DNA of 64,000 nt from Peptacetobacter hiranonis. GTDB taxonomy: Bacteria > Bacillota > Clostridia > Peptostreptococcales > Peptostreptococcaceae. Numbering within the stretch: the stretch's first letter is position 1; each line of letters starts with the position of its first letter. Below are positions 1 through 8,108 of the stretch, piece by piece. Made by a program: the position numbers and the translations under genes. The notes below the pieces were generated by a model that saw nothing but the letters and a program-made list of their open reading frames with translations, did no database searches and had not been told where the DNA came from. The stretch is from positions 372,001 through 436,000 of the forward strand of contig NZ_CP036523.1 of the NCBI RefSeq assembly GCF_008151785.1, read 5' to 3'.

Positions 1-16
1 TTGGAGAAAGAGGATT

Positions 17-883
17 ATGAAGGGTAGAGATTTTGATTTATGGAGAAGTAAGTTTAGAAAAAGCATATCAAGTTATGATTATTATGTAGATTTTGAGAAA
101 GTTAAAAAAAATATTGGTGATATAAAAATAGAGCTTAATATACTTAATTCCTTAGTAGGTTCTAAAAATATAGAAAGTGATTTTGAAAAAATTGTAAGTA
201 AGTATCCAGAAACATTGAAATGTATCCCAATATTATTAGCTGTTAGAGCTGATGAACTATATGCTCAAGATGAAGATGGAGCATTTGATTACAATTTTAA
301 AAATATAAATCAGAGTGTAGAACAGTACAAGATATTTATGAAAAAAACTGGTTTATTTGATATGCTTCAAAATCACATAGTTAATAACTTAGTGGATTAT
401 GTATATGGTGTAGAAACAGGTCTAGATTCTAATGGTAGAAAAAATAGAGGCGGACACCAGATGGAAGATCTTGTTGAAAGATATATAAAAAAAGCTGGGT
501 TTATAAAAGATGTAAACTACTTTAAAGAGTTAAAAACAACTGAAATGGAAAAAATGTGGAATCTAGATTTATCAGTATTATCTAATAAAGGCAAGGTTGT
601 AAAAAGATTCGATTTTGTGATAAAGACAGAGAGTACAATTTATGCAATAGAAACTAATTTCTATGCAAGTCAGGGATCGAAGTTAAATGAAACAGCAAGA
701 AGTTATAAGATGATAGCTCAGGAAGCAGAAGAAATAGAAGGATTTAAATTTGTTTGGTTTACAGATGGTTTAGGCTGGCAATCAGCGAGAGAAAATCTTA
801 GAGAAACATTTGATATTATGGAACATATTTATAATATTGATGATTTAGAAAATAATATAATATTAAAAGAAATTAAATCTTAG
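17..883 (+). CDS. DpnII-family type II restriction endonuclease (GATC)
   Basis: The 288-residue protein resembles the DpnII/MjaIII family of type II endonucleases, which cut unmethylated GATC; the family's usual length is also close to 288. Visible family features are the block RGGHQMEDLVERYIKKAGF (about 144-162) and a PD-(D/E)xK-like core with D199 (KRFDFVIK) and E212-x-N214 (YAIETNFYASQGSKLNETARSYK), where Asn replaces the usual Lys. The ATG at 17 follows a weak SD. In known DpnII operons the Dam-like methyltransferases precede the nuclease, so the protecting methylase probably lies just left of the window. The stop is 17 nt before the next gene, indicating one operon with the downstream methyltransferase. 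GATC specificity is inferred from family, not shown. Confidence 0.88.
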   Translation: MKGRDFDLWRSKFRKSISSYDYYVDFEKVKKNIGDIKIELNILNSLVGSKNIESDFEKIVSKYPETLKCIPILLAVRADELYAQDEDGAFDYNFKNINQSVEQYKIFMKKTGLFDMLQNHIVNNLVDYVYGVETGLDSNGRKNRGGHQMEDLVERYIKKAGFIKDVNYFKELKTTEMEKMWNLDLSVLSNKGKVVKRFDFVIKTESTIYAIETNFYASQGSKLNETARSYKMIAQEAEEIEGFKFVWFTDGLGWQSARENLRETFDIMEHIYNIDDLENNIILKEIKS

Positions 884-900
884 AAAGGTAATAGTTATTC

Positions 901-2367
901 ATGATTAACAATAAGTGTAAGGTATTTACACCAAAAGATATCGCAGAAAATATGTTAGATGAAGCAGGGTATATAAAAAATTTATATGGTAAAACATTTT
1001 TAGAAAATTCATGTGGTCAAGGAAATATTCTATGTTTAGCGGTATACAGATATATTTTAGATTGTAAAAAAAATAATGTAAGTTTAGATAAAATTAAAAT
1101 GGGCTTAGAAAATGATTTTATAGGTGTAGAGATTGACGAGTTAAATTATAAAAAATGTATAGAAAACTTGGAAAGTTTAGCTCAATCATTTGAAATATAC
1201 AATGTAAAATGGAATATAATAAAAGGGAATTTTTTAGATTTAAAGATAAATAAAAAATTTGATTATATTGTTGGAAATCCACCATACATATCTTATGCAG
1301 ATATAAGTAAAGAAAATAGAATATTTATTAGAGAAAATTTTAATTCGTGCAAAAAAGGAAAATTCGATTATTGTTATCCATTTATAGAATTAAGTTTAGA
1401 ATATTTAAATAAAAAAGGAAAATTGGTATATCTAATTCCAACAAATATATTTAAAAATGTATTTGCAAATGATTTGAGAAGTATGATTAAATCTAAAATA
1501 ATAAAAATAATTGACTATACAACTAAAAAAATTTTTAAAAATGTACTTACATCGTCTGCAATAGTTGTTTGCGAAAATAAAGAAAATATATGTCAAAAAA
1601 TAGAGTATTACGATATTAAAAAAAATAGAAAATTATTAATAAGCAAAAGTTCTCTTGGAGATAAATGGATATTTGAAAAAAATAATAGTAAAAAATTGAA
1701 TAAAGTTTTGTTTTCAGATTATTTTTTAGCGTCAGCAAGTGTAGCAACTTTATTGAATGAAGCATTTGTTATTAAGAAATATGATGAAGATGATAAATTT
1801 ATTTTAGTAGATAACAATAAATTAGAAAAAAAATTAATAAAAAAAGCTGCTAGCCCAAGAACGTTAAGTAAAAATAATAAAGAATTAATAATATTTCCTT
1901 ATGAATATACGGTCAATGGTCTGAAAAGATTTGATAAGAAATCATTCGAAAAATTATACCCTGGCATTGCAAATTATCTATATGAATATAAAAATAAATT
2001 AGAAAAAAGAAATTCAGATAAATCAAGTGAATGGTTTGAATATGGAAGAACACAGGCATTAGAAAATTTAAATCAAAAGAAATTACTATTGTCATTTATT
2101 GTTACAAATAAAGTTAAAGTTTATGAACTTGATGAAAATACTATTCCATATTCTGGTATTTATATTATTCCTAAATCGGATATGACACTAAAACAAGCTA
2201 AAGAAATTTTAGAAAGCGAAAGTTTTTTTGAGTATGTAAAAAAAATAGGTATAAGTATAAGTGGTACATCATTAAGAATAACTGCTAATGATATAAAAAA
2301 TTTTGATATAAGTGAATGGAGGATGGAGAAAAATGGGATTACAAGAGGAAATTGTAGAACGTTCTAG
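901..2367 (+). CDS. N6-adenine DNA methyltransferase, Eco57I/TaqI-like (gamma class)
   Basis: A 488-residue S-adenosylmethionine-dependent DNA adenine methyltransferase. It begins with FTPKDIAENML, has motif I at about 35-44 (ENSCGQGNIL) and the catalytic motif IV NPPY at 126-129, in the order typical of the gamma class. The C-terminal part (about 290-480, ending GTSLRITANDIKNFDIS) resembles the TaqI/Eco57I target-recognition region, so this looks like a complete stand-alone enzyme. Recognition sequence cannot be read from the sequence. It lies 17 nt behind the DpnII-type nuclease and overlaps the following DUF262 gene by 35 nt. DpnII nucleases are usually paired with other methylase classes, so this enzyme may belong to a second system or to the DUF262/HEPN pair. 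Confidence 0.85.
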   Translation: MINNKCKVFTPKDIAENMLDEAGYIKNLYGKTFLENSCGQGNILCLAVYRYILDCKKNNVSLDKIKMGLENDFIGVEIDELNYKKCIENLESLAQSFEIYNVKWNIIKGNFLDLKINKKFDYIVGNPPYISYADISKENRIFIRENFNSCKKGKFDYCYPFIELSLEYLNKKGKLVYLIPTNIFKNVFANDLRSMIKSKIIKIIDYTTKKIFKNVLTSSAIVVCENKENICQKIEYYDIKKNRKLLISKSSLGDKWIFEKNNSKKLNKVLFSDYFLASASVATLLNEAFVIKKYDEDDKFILVDNNKLEKKLIKKAASPRTLSKNNKELIIFPYEYTVNGLKRFDKKSFEKLYPGIANYLYEYKNKLEKRNSDKSSEWFEYGRTQALENLNQKKLLLSFIVTNKVKVYELDENTIPYSGIYIIPKSDMTLKQAKEILESESFFEYVKKIGISISGTSLRITANDIKNFDISEWRMEKNGITRGNCRTF

Positions 2368-3442
2368 CAAAATATTTAGGGATGCATATCAAATGTCTAT
2401 TGGAGAACTAATAAATTTATATAAAGATGAAGAAATGGATATACACCCAGAATTTCAGAGAGTATTTAGATGGAGTGAAACGCAGAAGACAAAATTAATT
2501 GAATCTATAATGTTAAATATACCTATACCATCTATTTTTGTAAGTCAAAATGATGATGGTGTATGGGATATTATTGATGGAGTACAGAGATTATCTACTA
2601 TTTTTCAGTTTGTAGGAGTTTTTAAAAATGAAGAAGGGAAGTTAGTTGAACCTTTAGTTTTGAAAAAAACTGATTATTTACCATCATTTGAAGGGATGAA
2701 ATGGGAAAATGAAAATATAGAAAAATCATTTACAAAAGAACAAAAACTAGCTTTTAAAAGAGCAAGAATTGATATTATTATAGTAAAAAAAGAAAGTGAT
2801 CCAAATACAAAGTATGAACTATTCCAGAGACTAAATACAGGAGGTTCAAAACTATCCGATCAGGAAGTAAGGAACTGTTTGATGATTATGACAAATAAAA
2901 GTTTTTATGAATTTGTAAATAAACTAGTTAAAAATAAAGATTTTAATGATTGTGTTGTTATAAGTGATAGAAAAGAAGATGAACAATTTAAATTAGAATT
3001 ATTATTAAGATTGTTAATCGCTGATAGTATGGAATTAGAAAAAGCATCTGAATATGGAGATTTAAAAGAATTATTAGATAAAGAAACTTTAAATCTCATG
3101 GATAAAATTAGTAGAGAAGAATATGATAGAATAGAAGAAAGGTTTAATAATACTTTTGAATTATTAAATAGAATACTAGGAGAAGATGCATTTAAAAAGT
3201 ATTCAGATGGAAAATATAAAGGACCATTTTTAGTATCGGCTTTTCAAGGTATAGCTACAGGAATATTTAGGAATATAGATGTAATTTATAGGGAAATTTC
3301 TGATAAAGAAGTAGAAGAAAAAATAAAGGAATTTTATAGTACAGATGTGTATAAAAATAATACAATAAGAGGCTCTAGATCAGTTCCAAGATTTAAAGAA
3401 TTAACAAAATTAGGGGAAGAATTTTTTAATTATGAAAATTAA
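2333..3442 (+). CDS. DUF262 (GmrSD/ParB-nuclease-like) defence protein
   Basis: This 369-residue protein starts at ATG 2333, chosen over an in-frame GTG at 2312 because GGAGG lies at 2318-2322. The N-terminal DUF262 domain shows HPEFQRVFRW (about 38-47) and the DGVQRLSTI motif (about 82-90), the ParB/GmrS-type nucleotide-binding/hydrolysing signature. The alpha-helical C-terminal half contains LFQRLNTGGSKLSDQEVRNC, also common in the family. DUF262 proteins occur in modification-dependent restriction (GmrSD, SspE-like) and other defence loci. The start is inside the methyltransferase gene and the stop overlaps the HEPN gene by 11 nt, so the products are probably co-translated and may work together. 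It lacks the usual fused C-terminal HNH (DUF1524) nuclease; the HEPN protein may supply the effector. Confidence 0.8.
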   Translation: MGLQEEIVERSSKIFRDAYQMSIGELINLYKDEEMDIHPEFQRVFRWSETQKTKLIESIMLNIPIPSIFVSQNDDGVWDIIDGVQRLSTIFQFVGVFKNEEGKLVEPLVLKKTDYLPSFEGMKWENENIEKSFTKEQKLAFKRARIDIIIVKKESDPNTKYELFQRLNTGGSKLSDQEVRNCLMIMTNKSFYEFVNKLVKNKDFNDCVVISDRKEDEQFKLELLLRLLIADSMELEKASEYGDLKELLDKETLNLMDKISREEYDRIEERFNNTFELLNRILGEDAFKKYSDGKYKGPFLVSAFQGIATGIFRNIDVIYREISDKEVEEKIKEFYSTDVYKNNTIRGSRSVPRFKELTKLGEEFFNYEN

Positions 3443-4097
3443 AAATTTAGAAGACTTACAAGATAAAATAGATAAAGATTTAGCTTGGAGAAAAAAAGAA
3501 TTAACATCAATAAAATCAGATGTACAAATGTCTAACACAAAAGAGCGTAGTGAACAAAGTAGAGCTATAAGAGCAGGAATTACATTATTATATGCACATT
3601 GGGAAGGCGCAATAAAAAATATATCAGAGTATTACCTTATCTATGTATCTAGTTTAAAGCTTAAATATAGTGAATTAAAAAATAATTTTTTAGCAATTAC
3701 AATGAAAACCTCTTTGGATAAATTTGAAGAGACAAATAAAGCTACAATTCATAATAAATTGATTGAAGATATTTACTCTAAAAAAGATGAAAAATCTAAT
3801 ATCCCATGTAACAACGTTATAAATACTAAGAGTAATTTAAACTCAAAAATATTAGATGAAATTATGGCTTTAATAGGTGTAGATTCTTCAAAATATAGGT
3901 TAAAAAATGCTATAATAGATCAAAGGCTTTTAGGAAATAGAAATAAAATTGCACATGGAGAAAGAATAGAACAACTAGAAGGAATTTCTAATATAAATGA
4001 GTATATAGAGCTTCATGATATTATAACTAATCTTATTAATGATTTTGGAGAAGACATAAAAAACTATGCTATAAATGAAAAATATAAATCAAAGTAA
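3432..4097 (+). CDS. MAE_28990/MAE_18760-like HEPN protein (RNase candidate)
   Basis: This 221-residue helical protein resembles the MAE_28990/MAE_18760 HEPN group. The Rx4H ribonuclease motif of HEPN proteins is visible as R170-NKIA-H175, followed by GERIEQLEG. The N-terminal part contains IRAGITLLYAHWEGAIKN (about 46-63), also seen in this group. HEPN proteins with this motif act as metal-independent RNases in toxin-antitoxin and abortive-infection systems. The start overlaps the end of the DUF262 gene by 11 nt, and that pairing is recurrent in defence islands. An RNase effector controlled by the DUF262 partner is inference. Confidence 0.75.
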   Translation: MKIKNLEDLQDKIDKDLAWRKKELTSIKSDVQMSNTKERSEQSRAIRAGITLLYAHWEGAIKNISEYYLIYVSSLKLKYSELKNNFLAITMKTSLDKFEETNKATIHNKLIEDIYSKKDEKSNIPCNNVINTKSNLNSKILDEIMALIGVDSSKYRLKNAIIDQRLLGNRNKIAHGERIEQLEGISNINEYIELHDIITNLINDFGEDIKNYAINEKYKSK

Positions 4098-4140
4098 AGA
4101 ATATTAAGTATTATATAACTTAGGTAAACTTATATTAGTA

Positions 4141-4170
4141 AACTCTATAATTTATATAAGTTATAGAGTT
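4141..4170 (+). terminator. Hairpin after the defence operon
   Basis: Perfect 10-bp inverted repeat AACTCTATAA / TTATAGAGTT with a 10-nt loop, 43 nt after the HEPN stop codon. There is no real T-run after it, so it is a weak terminator or an RNA 3'-end stabiliser. Confidence 0.4.
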
Positions 4171-4433
4171 TATTATATATTTAGATATATAATGAGTATA
4201 CATTTTGTTAACTTATTAATACATATAATAGATTTATTTATAAGATTTTGTAAATTTATATCAAAATACTTTGGAAAGATAATTATTACTATTATTAAAT
4301 AGTAAAACTATACATTAAAGAGGATAAAGTTAAAAAACTGCATATAATGCATGGAAGTAAGTAATTATTGCAAATATATTTATAATTTTAGTATAGTAGT
4401 AAATTCTTATTAATAGGTAAAATAACAAACAAG

Positions 4434-4473
4434 AAAAAAGCTACGAGTAGTATAGAAAACTCGTAGCTTTTTT
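4434..4473. terminator. Bidirectional rho-independent terminator
   Basis: A 15-bp stem, arms AAAAAAGCTACGAGT and ACTCGTAGCTTTTTT, with a 10-nt loop. Both outer ends are A/T tracts, so it can stop transcripts arriving from either side. Confidence 0.8.
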
Positions 4474-4528
4474 CCTTTTTTTAGTTTATATATAAGGATT
4501 TTAATATGGTAAACTTTTTTAGTTTTCT

Positions 4529-4561
4529 GACCTCTAGGTAAGAAGCTTTTACCTAGAGGTC
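4529..4561 (-). terminator. Hairpin directly after the oxidoreductase gene
   Basis: A 12-bp stem (GACCTCTAGGTA / TACCTAGAGGTC) lies 27 bp beyond the stop of the minus-strand oxidoreductase gene. On the minus strand it is followed by A-rich rather than T-rich sequence, so termination probably depends on the next hairpin at 4434-4473. Confidence 0.45.
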
Positions 4562-4587
4562 ATATATATTTTAGAGTGTATTGCTAT

Positions 4588-6582
4588 CTATTTTAAGAAA
4601 CCTTTTTTAGTAAGGGCAAGTATTACCTGATCTCTACCTTCAGAAGTACCTTCTATTATTCTTCTAGCACGCATACTATCCCCAATGTTTATTATTTCAA
4701 CACCTTCTTTATCAAAAGCTTCATGAAGTCCTGCTAATACTGGAGTCTGAGCTTTCATTCCTAAGCAGATAAATCCGTAGTCAAAGTATAAATCTTTAGG
4801 ACCTTCTTTTGTTTCAACGTGGAAGTGATCTGCAAATACTTCTTTAAGTGCTGTGTTAGGCATCTGGTTTACACCGTATTTATTCATTAATGTGTTTATA
4901 TCAACTTTTGTTATTGGGTCTATTCCTGCACCGATTGATGGCATCATTTCTATTATGCTAACTTCTGCGCCTCTTGGTGCGAAGAATTCAACAACATCAA
5001 GACCAACAGCTCCACCACCGATTACGGCAACTTTTTTGCCAGTTAAATCAGATGGATATGAGTCTATATTGTTTATCATATTTACTATTGAAGAAACTTT
5101 TCCGCCTTCTTTATCTATATTGTCGTGAAGTCCTTTTATTGGTGGAAGAAGAGGAGCTGAACCTGTAGCATTAACTATTAAATCTGGATTTAGTCCTTTT
5201 ATAAATTCTGGATTTCCATTATTTGATGTAAATATGAATAAGTTATGTAATTTTTTAGCTCTATTTATTAAATATTTAGGGAAATCACCTAATCTATTTT
5301 TATCTGGTATCTGAGATATTAAAGCAGATAATCCACCTAAATGGTCATTTTTTTCTAATAAGAATGTTGTGCATCCTAATTCTGCTGCAGTACAAGCTGC
5401 TTCAAGTCCTGCTGTACCACCACCTACAACTACTACATTACAAGCTTTTTCTACTTTTTTATTCTTGTATTCTTCACCGTTTATAACTGATGGATTTATA
5501 GTACATCTTATTGGTTTATTAAGTCCTATACGATGTCCTGCACAACCTATATTACAAGATATACATTTTCTTAAGCAATCTAATTTACCAGCTTCAACCT
5601 TGTTTACCCATTCAGGATCTGCTATAAGTCCACGTCCCATACCTATTATATCTGCATCTCCATCTGCTAATATTTTTTCAGCAACTTCTGGGTTTCTTAT
5701 ATTACCTGTTGTAACGCAAGGTTTACCAAATTTTTCTTTAACAGCCTTAGCCATATAAGATCTCCATCCATCTTTCATGTAGTTTGCATCTATCTGATAC
5801 TGAAGTGATGCATTAAGAGCAGCTGATACGTCTAATACGTCTGCTTCTTCCTGGAAATATTCAAGAAGTTCAAGAGTATCTTCTAAAGTATTTCCACCTT
5901 CAACAAAATCTTCTGCACTAAATCTTAAGAATATAGGGAAGAATGGTCCAACCTGTTTTCTAACTTCTTCTAAAACTAATTTAGCAAATCTTGCTCTGTT
6001 TTCTGGACATCCACCAAATTCATCAGTTCTTTTATTGTATACTGGTGAAAGGAACTGACATAAAAGATATGAATGTCCTGCGTGTATTTCAACTGCATCA
6101 AATCCAGCTATCTGAGCTCTTTTTGCTGCTTCTCCGTATTTTTTTACTATGTCGTATATTTCTTCAACTTCTAGTGGTCTAGGAATTTCTCCACCGTCTT
6201 TTGATGGTATGTTAGATGCTGATACTGGCTGCATTCCTGTTCTTGAAGACATTGCAGATGCTCCAGCATGATTTATCTGAATACCTATGCAAGTTCCATA
6301 TTTATGTACTGTTTCTGTAAGATTGTAAAGACCTGGGATATAGCTATCGTGGTCTATTCTTAACTGAGTAGTTCCATTTGATCCTTCTGGTGATGAAACA
6401 CTTGCATTTTCAACCATTATAAGACCAGTTCCACCTTTTGCTCTCTGTTCGTAGTATTTTATATGTTTTTCGTTTATTTCTCCGTTCTGTCCTGCGTAGT
6501 TTGTTCCCATTGGAGTCATCATAACTCTGTTTTTCATTGTCATTCTTCTTATAGTAAGCGGCTCAAAAATATGATTGTACAT
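4588..6582 (-). CDS. NADH:flavin oxidoreductase, 2,4-dienoyl-CoA reductase/BaiH type (FMN, 4Fe-4S, FAD)
   Basis: A 664-residue enzyme built like FadH, enoate reductases and BaiCD/BaiH. Residues 1-330 form an old-yellow-enzyme TIM barrel (FEPLTIRRMTMKNRVMMTPMGTNYA; VEIHAGHSYLLCQFLSP at 164-180). A 4Fe-4S motif follows with C340, C343, C347 and C360. The C-terminal half carries FAD and NAD(P) Rossmann motifs VVVVGGGTAGLEAA (about 383-396) and VAVIGGGAVGLD (about 518-529). Such enzymes reduce activated C=C bonds. ATG at 6582 has AAGGAG upstream. A dyad at 6780-6802, matching one beside the divergent AroE gene, places it under the LysR regulator next door. A similar enzyme, AroE, AroD and LysR set occurs in the Listeria shikimate/quinate region, so a cyclohexene-carboxylate substrate is plausible. 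Bile-acid or cinnamate reduction cannot be excluded. Confidence 0.85.
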   Translation of the reverse strand: MYNHIFEPLTIRRMTMKNRVMMTPMGTNYAGQNGEINEKHIKYYEQRAKGGTGLIMVENASVSSPEGSNGTTQLRIDHDSYIPGLYNLTETVHKYGTCIGIQINHAGASAMSSRTGMQPVSASNIPSKDGGEIPRPLEVEEIYDIVKKYGEAAKRAQIAGFDAVEIHAGHSYLLCQFLSPVYNKRTDEFGGCPENRARFAKLVLEEVRKQVGPFFPIFLRFSAEDFVEGGNTLEDTLELLEYFQEEADVLDVSAALNASLQYQIDANYMKDGWRSYMAKAVKEKFGKPCVTTGNIRNPEVAEKILADGDADIIGMGRGLIADPEWVNKVEAGKLDCLRKCISCNIGCAGHRIGLNKPIRCTINPSVINGEEYKNKKVEKACNVVVVGGGTAGLEAACTAAELGCTTFLLEKNDHLGGLSALISQIPDKNRLGDFPKYLINRAKKLHNLFIFTSNNGNPEFIKGLNPDLIVNATGSAPLLPPIKGLHDNIDKEGGKVSSIVNMINNIDSYPSDLTGKKVAVIGGGAVGLDVVEFFAPRGAEVSIIEMMPSIGAGIDPITKVDINTLMNKYGVNQMPNTALKEVFADHFHVETKEGPKDLYFDYGFICLGMKAQTPVLAGLHEAFDKEGVEIINIGDSMRARRIIEGTSEGRDQVILALTKKGFLK

Positions 6583-6732
6583 TTTTTATTCTCCTTTAAT
6601 AATCTGTGTAAATTTTTAATTTATAAGTTGTTGTTAAAAAGTGTTCAAATTCTCTAGAGGTTGTTTTTGAAAAAATTTCTATTTTGAAAATTATTATAAT
6701 GTCTAAAAACTAATGATTAATTCTTTATGACA

Positions 6733-6738
6733 ATTATA
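6733..6738 (-). promoter_or_regulatory. Predicted -10 element of the oxidoreductase gene
   Basis: Minus-strand TATAAT. The -35 region 17 nt upstream is poor (AGATTT), typical of an activator-dependent promoter. The implied start near 6726 lies 65 bp from the centre of the upstream dyad and leaves a leader of about 145 nt. Confidence 0.55.
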
Positions 6739-6779
6739 TAACGGGTATAATGATAAATCTAATACTAATTAAACTCAAA

Positions 6780-6802
6780 ATTGATAGTATAAAACTATCA
6801 AT
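6780..6802. promoter_or_regulatory. LysR-type operator upstream of the oxidoreductase gene
   Basis: Perfect 9-bp dyad ATTGATAGT-N5-ACTATCAAT, which contains a T-N11-A LysR box. The same dyad, with 8 of 9 bp per arm, recurs at 7943-7963. The centre at 6791 is about -65 relative to the predicted start site, the classic LysR recognition-site position. Confidence 0.75.
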
Positions 6803-6917
6803 GAAACGATTTTATTTTTAAAAAATTAACAGACTATATTTTGTATGTGATTAGGGGAGTAGTTTTGATAAAATTAAAAAGTTTAAATATAAATGTGCAA
6901 ATAAAAAGAGCTTGATT

Positions 6918-7802
6918 TTATTCAAGCTCAAAAGTATTTACAAATTTTATGAAGTTTTTAAGTGATTTTGGTTGGAAACTATCTTTTTTGTATGCTAGAT
7001 GTACTGTATGATATAAATTTTCTCCATTTATTCTTAATTTTTTTATATTGTAGTTTTCAAGTGAATCTATATCTGCTACGATAGCTATTCCAAAATCCTC
7101 AGCTACTAATGAAGCAATTGAGTTTTCGTCTGGACATTCATATATTATATCAGGGTGTATAGATTTGTTCTTTAAAATATATCTAGTATAATTACCAAGT
7201 GCAGATGTCTTGTCATATCCTATGAATGGATATTTTTCTATCTCTTTTAATTCTACTGTATCTTTTGTTGATAGTTCGTGATCAATAGATGTTATAAGAA
7301 CCATCTCTTGTTTTATAAGAGGAGTAAATTCGATATTATCTTGATAGTCTTCAACAAAAGCACAGAATCCAGCATCGTATTTATCTTTCATTATTCCAGA
7401 TAATATATCTTTAGTTAGACATTGGTGGAAACTAAAAGTAACTTCTTTATTTTCATCCTCTTCCAAGAAATTTCTAATTAGTTTAGGAATATATATATAA
7501 GAAAGAGGAGCAACATATGCGATATCTATATGACCCTTATTACCAGAAAGCCGCTTCATTTGTTTTTCTGCTAGATGAATTTCAAATAATATAGAATCTA
7601 CTTTTTCTAAAAAAATCTTTCCGTATTTTGTAAGTGTGACATTTCTTCCATTTCTTTGAAATAATTTTACTCCGAGTTCATCCTCTAAAGACGCCATTGA
7701 ATGACTAAGACTTGGCTGAGAAATATTTAATTCTTCAGCAGCCTTTCTAAAATGTTCTAATCTTGCTACTGTCTGAAAATATAAAAGCTGATTTAATGTC
7801 AT
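6918..7802 (-). CDS. LysR-family regulator of the quinate/shikimate cluster (QuiR-like)
   Basis: 294 residues. The N-terminal winged helix-turn-helix is typical (MTLNQLLYFQTVARLEHFRKAAEELNISQPSLSHSMASLEDELGVKLFQRNGRNVTLT). The C-terminal co-inducer domain spans about 90-294. ATG at 7802 has a strong SD (AAGGAGGG). It is transcribed divergently from the AroE gene and in line with the oxidoreductase gene, and matching dyads stand before each of those. One dyad also overlaps the gene's own predicted promoter, suggesting negative autoregulation. By analogy with Listeria QuiR the co-inducer may be shikimate or a related acid; that is inference from the neighbouring enzymes. Confidence 0.85.
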   Translation of the reverse strand: MTLNQLLYFQTVARLEHFRKAAEELNISQPSLSHSMASLEDELGVKLFQRNGRNVTLTKYGKIFLEKVDSILFEIHLAEKQMKRLSGNKGHIDIAYVAPLSYIYIPKLIRNFLEEDENKEVTFSFHQCLTKDILSGIMKDKYDAGFCAFVEDYQDNIEFTPLIKQEMVLITSIDHELSTKDTVELKEIEKYPFIGYDKTSALGNYTRYILKNKSIHPDIIYECPDENSIASLVAEDFGIAIVADIDSLENYNIKKLRINGENLYHTVHLAYKKDSFQPKSLKNFIKFVNTFELE

Positions 7803-7930
7803 TTTGCCCTCCTTAATAAAAAATGTATTGATAACGATTTTTTTAAAAATTGTTATTTTTAAAACTAAAAAGATTGAAAAAATACAGTACTAATCGGATT
7901 TAAGTATTTAATCATATTAATAATAATTTA

Positions 7931-7936
7931 ATTATA
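7931..7936 (-). promoter_or_regulatory. Predicted -10 element of the lysR gene
   Basis: Minus-strand TATAAT preceded by TGT (extended -10). Its -35/spacer region coincides with the dyad at 7943-7963, so regulator binding there should block this promoter. Confidence 0.5.
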
Positions 7937-7942
7937 ACATAA

Positions 7943-7963
7943 TTGATAGTTTAATACTATCAA
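7943..7963. promoter_or_regulatory. LysR-type operator between lysR and the aroE-like gene
   Basis: Dyad TTGATAGT-N5-ACTATCAA, the same arms as at 6780-6802 with a different 5-nt spacer. Its centre at 7953 is about 65 bp before the predicted aroE-like start site. Confidence 0.75.
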
Positions 7964-7981
7964 AAATGGTTAAAAGATATA

Positions 7982-8011
7982 TTGGAATTATTAATAGAGC
8001 GTATATATAAT
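7982..8011 (+). promoter_or_regulatory. Promoter of the aroE-like gene
   Basis: TTGGAA at 7982-7987, 18-nt spacer, TATAAT at 8006-8011. Expected transcription start near 8018. Confidence 0.65.
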
Positions 8012-8108
8012 ATGGGTAAAGAGGTTGTTTGATAAATATTAAATAAAGTGTCTGTGATAGAACAGACTAAAACTTAAATATACTTTATAAAATTTGGAGG
8101 AAAATAAA

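Larger units (their letters stand above)
4098..4587. other. Intergenic region between defence operon and oxidoreductase gene
   Basis: 490 bp, AT-rich, between convergent genes. It holds three hairpins (4141-4170, 4434-4473, 4529-4561) and one possible orphan promoter on the plus strand (TTGCAA at 4368-4373, 18-nt spacer, TATAGT at 4392-4397) that would give a transcript of about 75 nt ending at the 4434-4473 terminator. No open reading frame with a ribosome binding site was seen. Confidence 0.5.
6583..6917. other. Regulatory region of the oxidoreductase gene
   Basis: 335 bp between the stop of the LysR gene and the start of the oxidoreductase gene, both on the minus strand. It contains the dyad operator (6780-6802) and a minus-strand promoter (-10 at 6733-6738). 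No obvious terminator follows the LysR gene, so read-through is possible. No other gene was seen. Confidence 0.5.
7803..8108. other. Divergent control region lysR / aroE-like
   Basis: 306 bp with the dyad operator at 7943-7963 in the middle, a minus-strand promoter for the regulator (extended -10, 7931-7936) and a plus-strand promoter for the aroE-like gene (7982-8011). The leader of the aroE-like mRNA is about 90 nt and contains GTCTGTGATAGAACAGAC (8049-8066), a small hairpin. No other coding potential was seen. Confidence 0.6.

Noticed and set aside
4588-6582. Bile-acid 7-dehydroxylation gene (baiCD/baiH)
   Set aside because: Architecture matches, but no other bai gene is nearby and the shared operators link it to aroE/aroD-type genes; kept only as an alternative.
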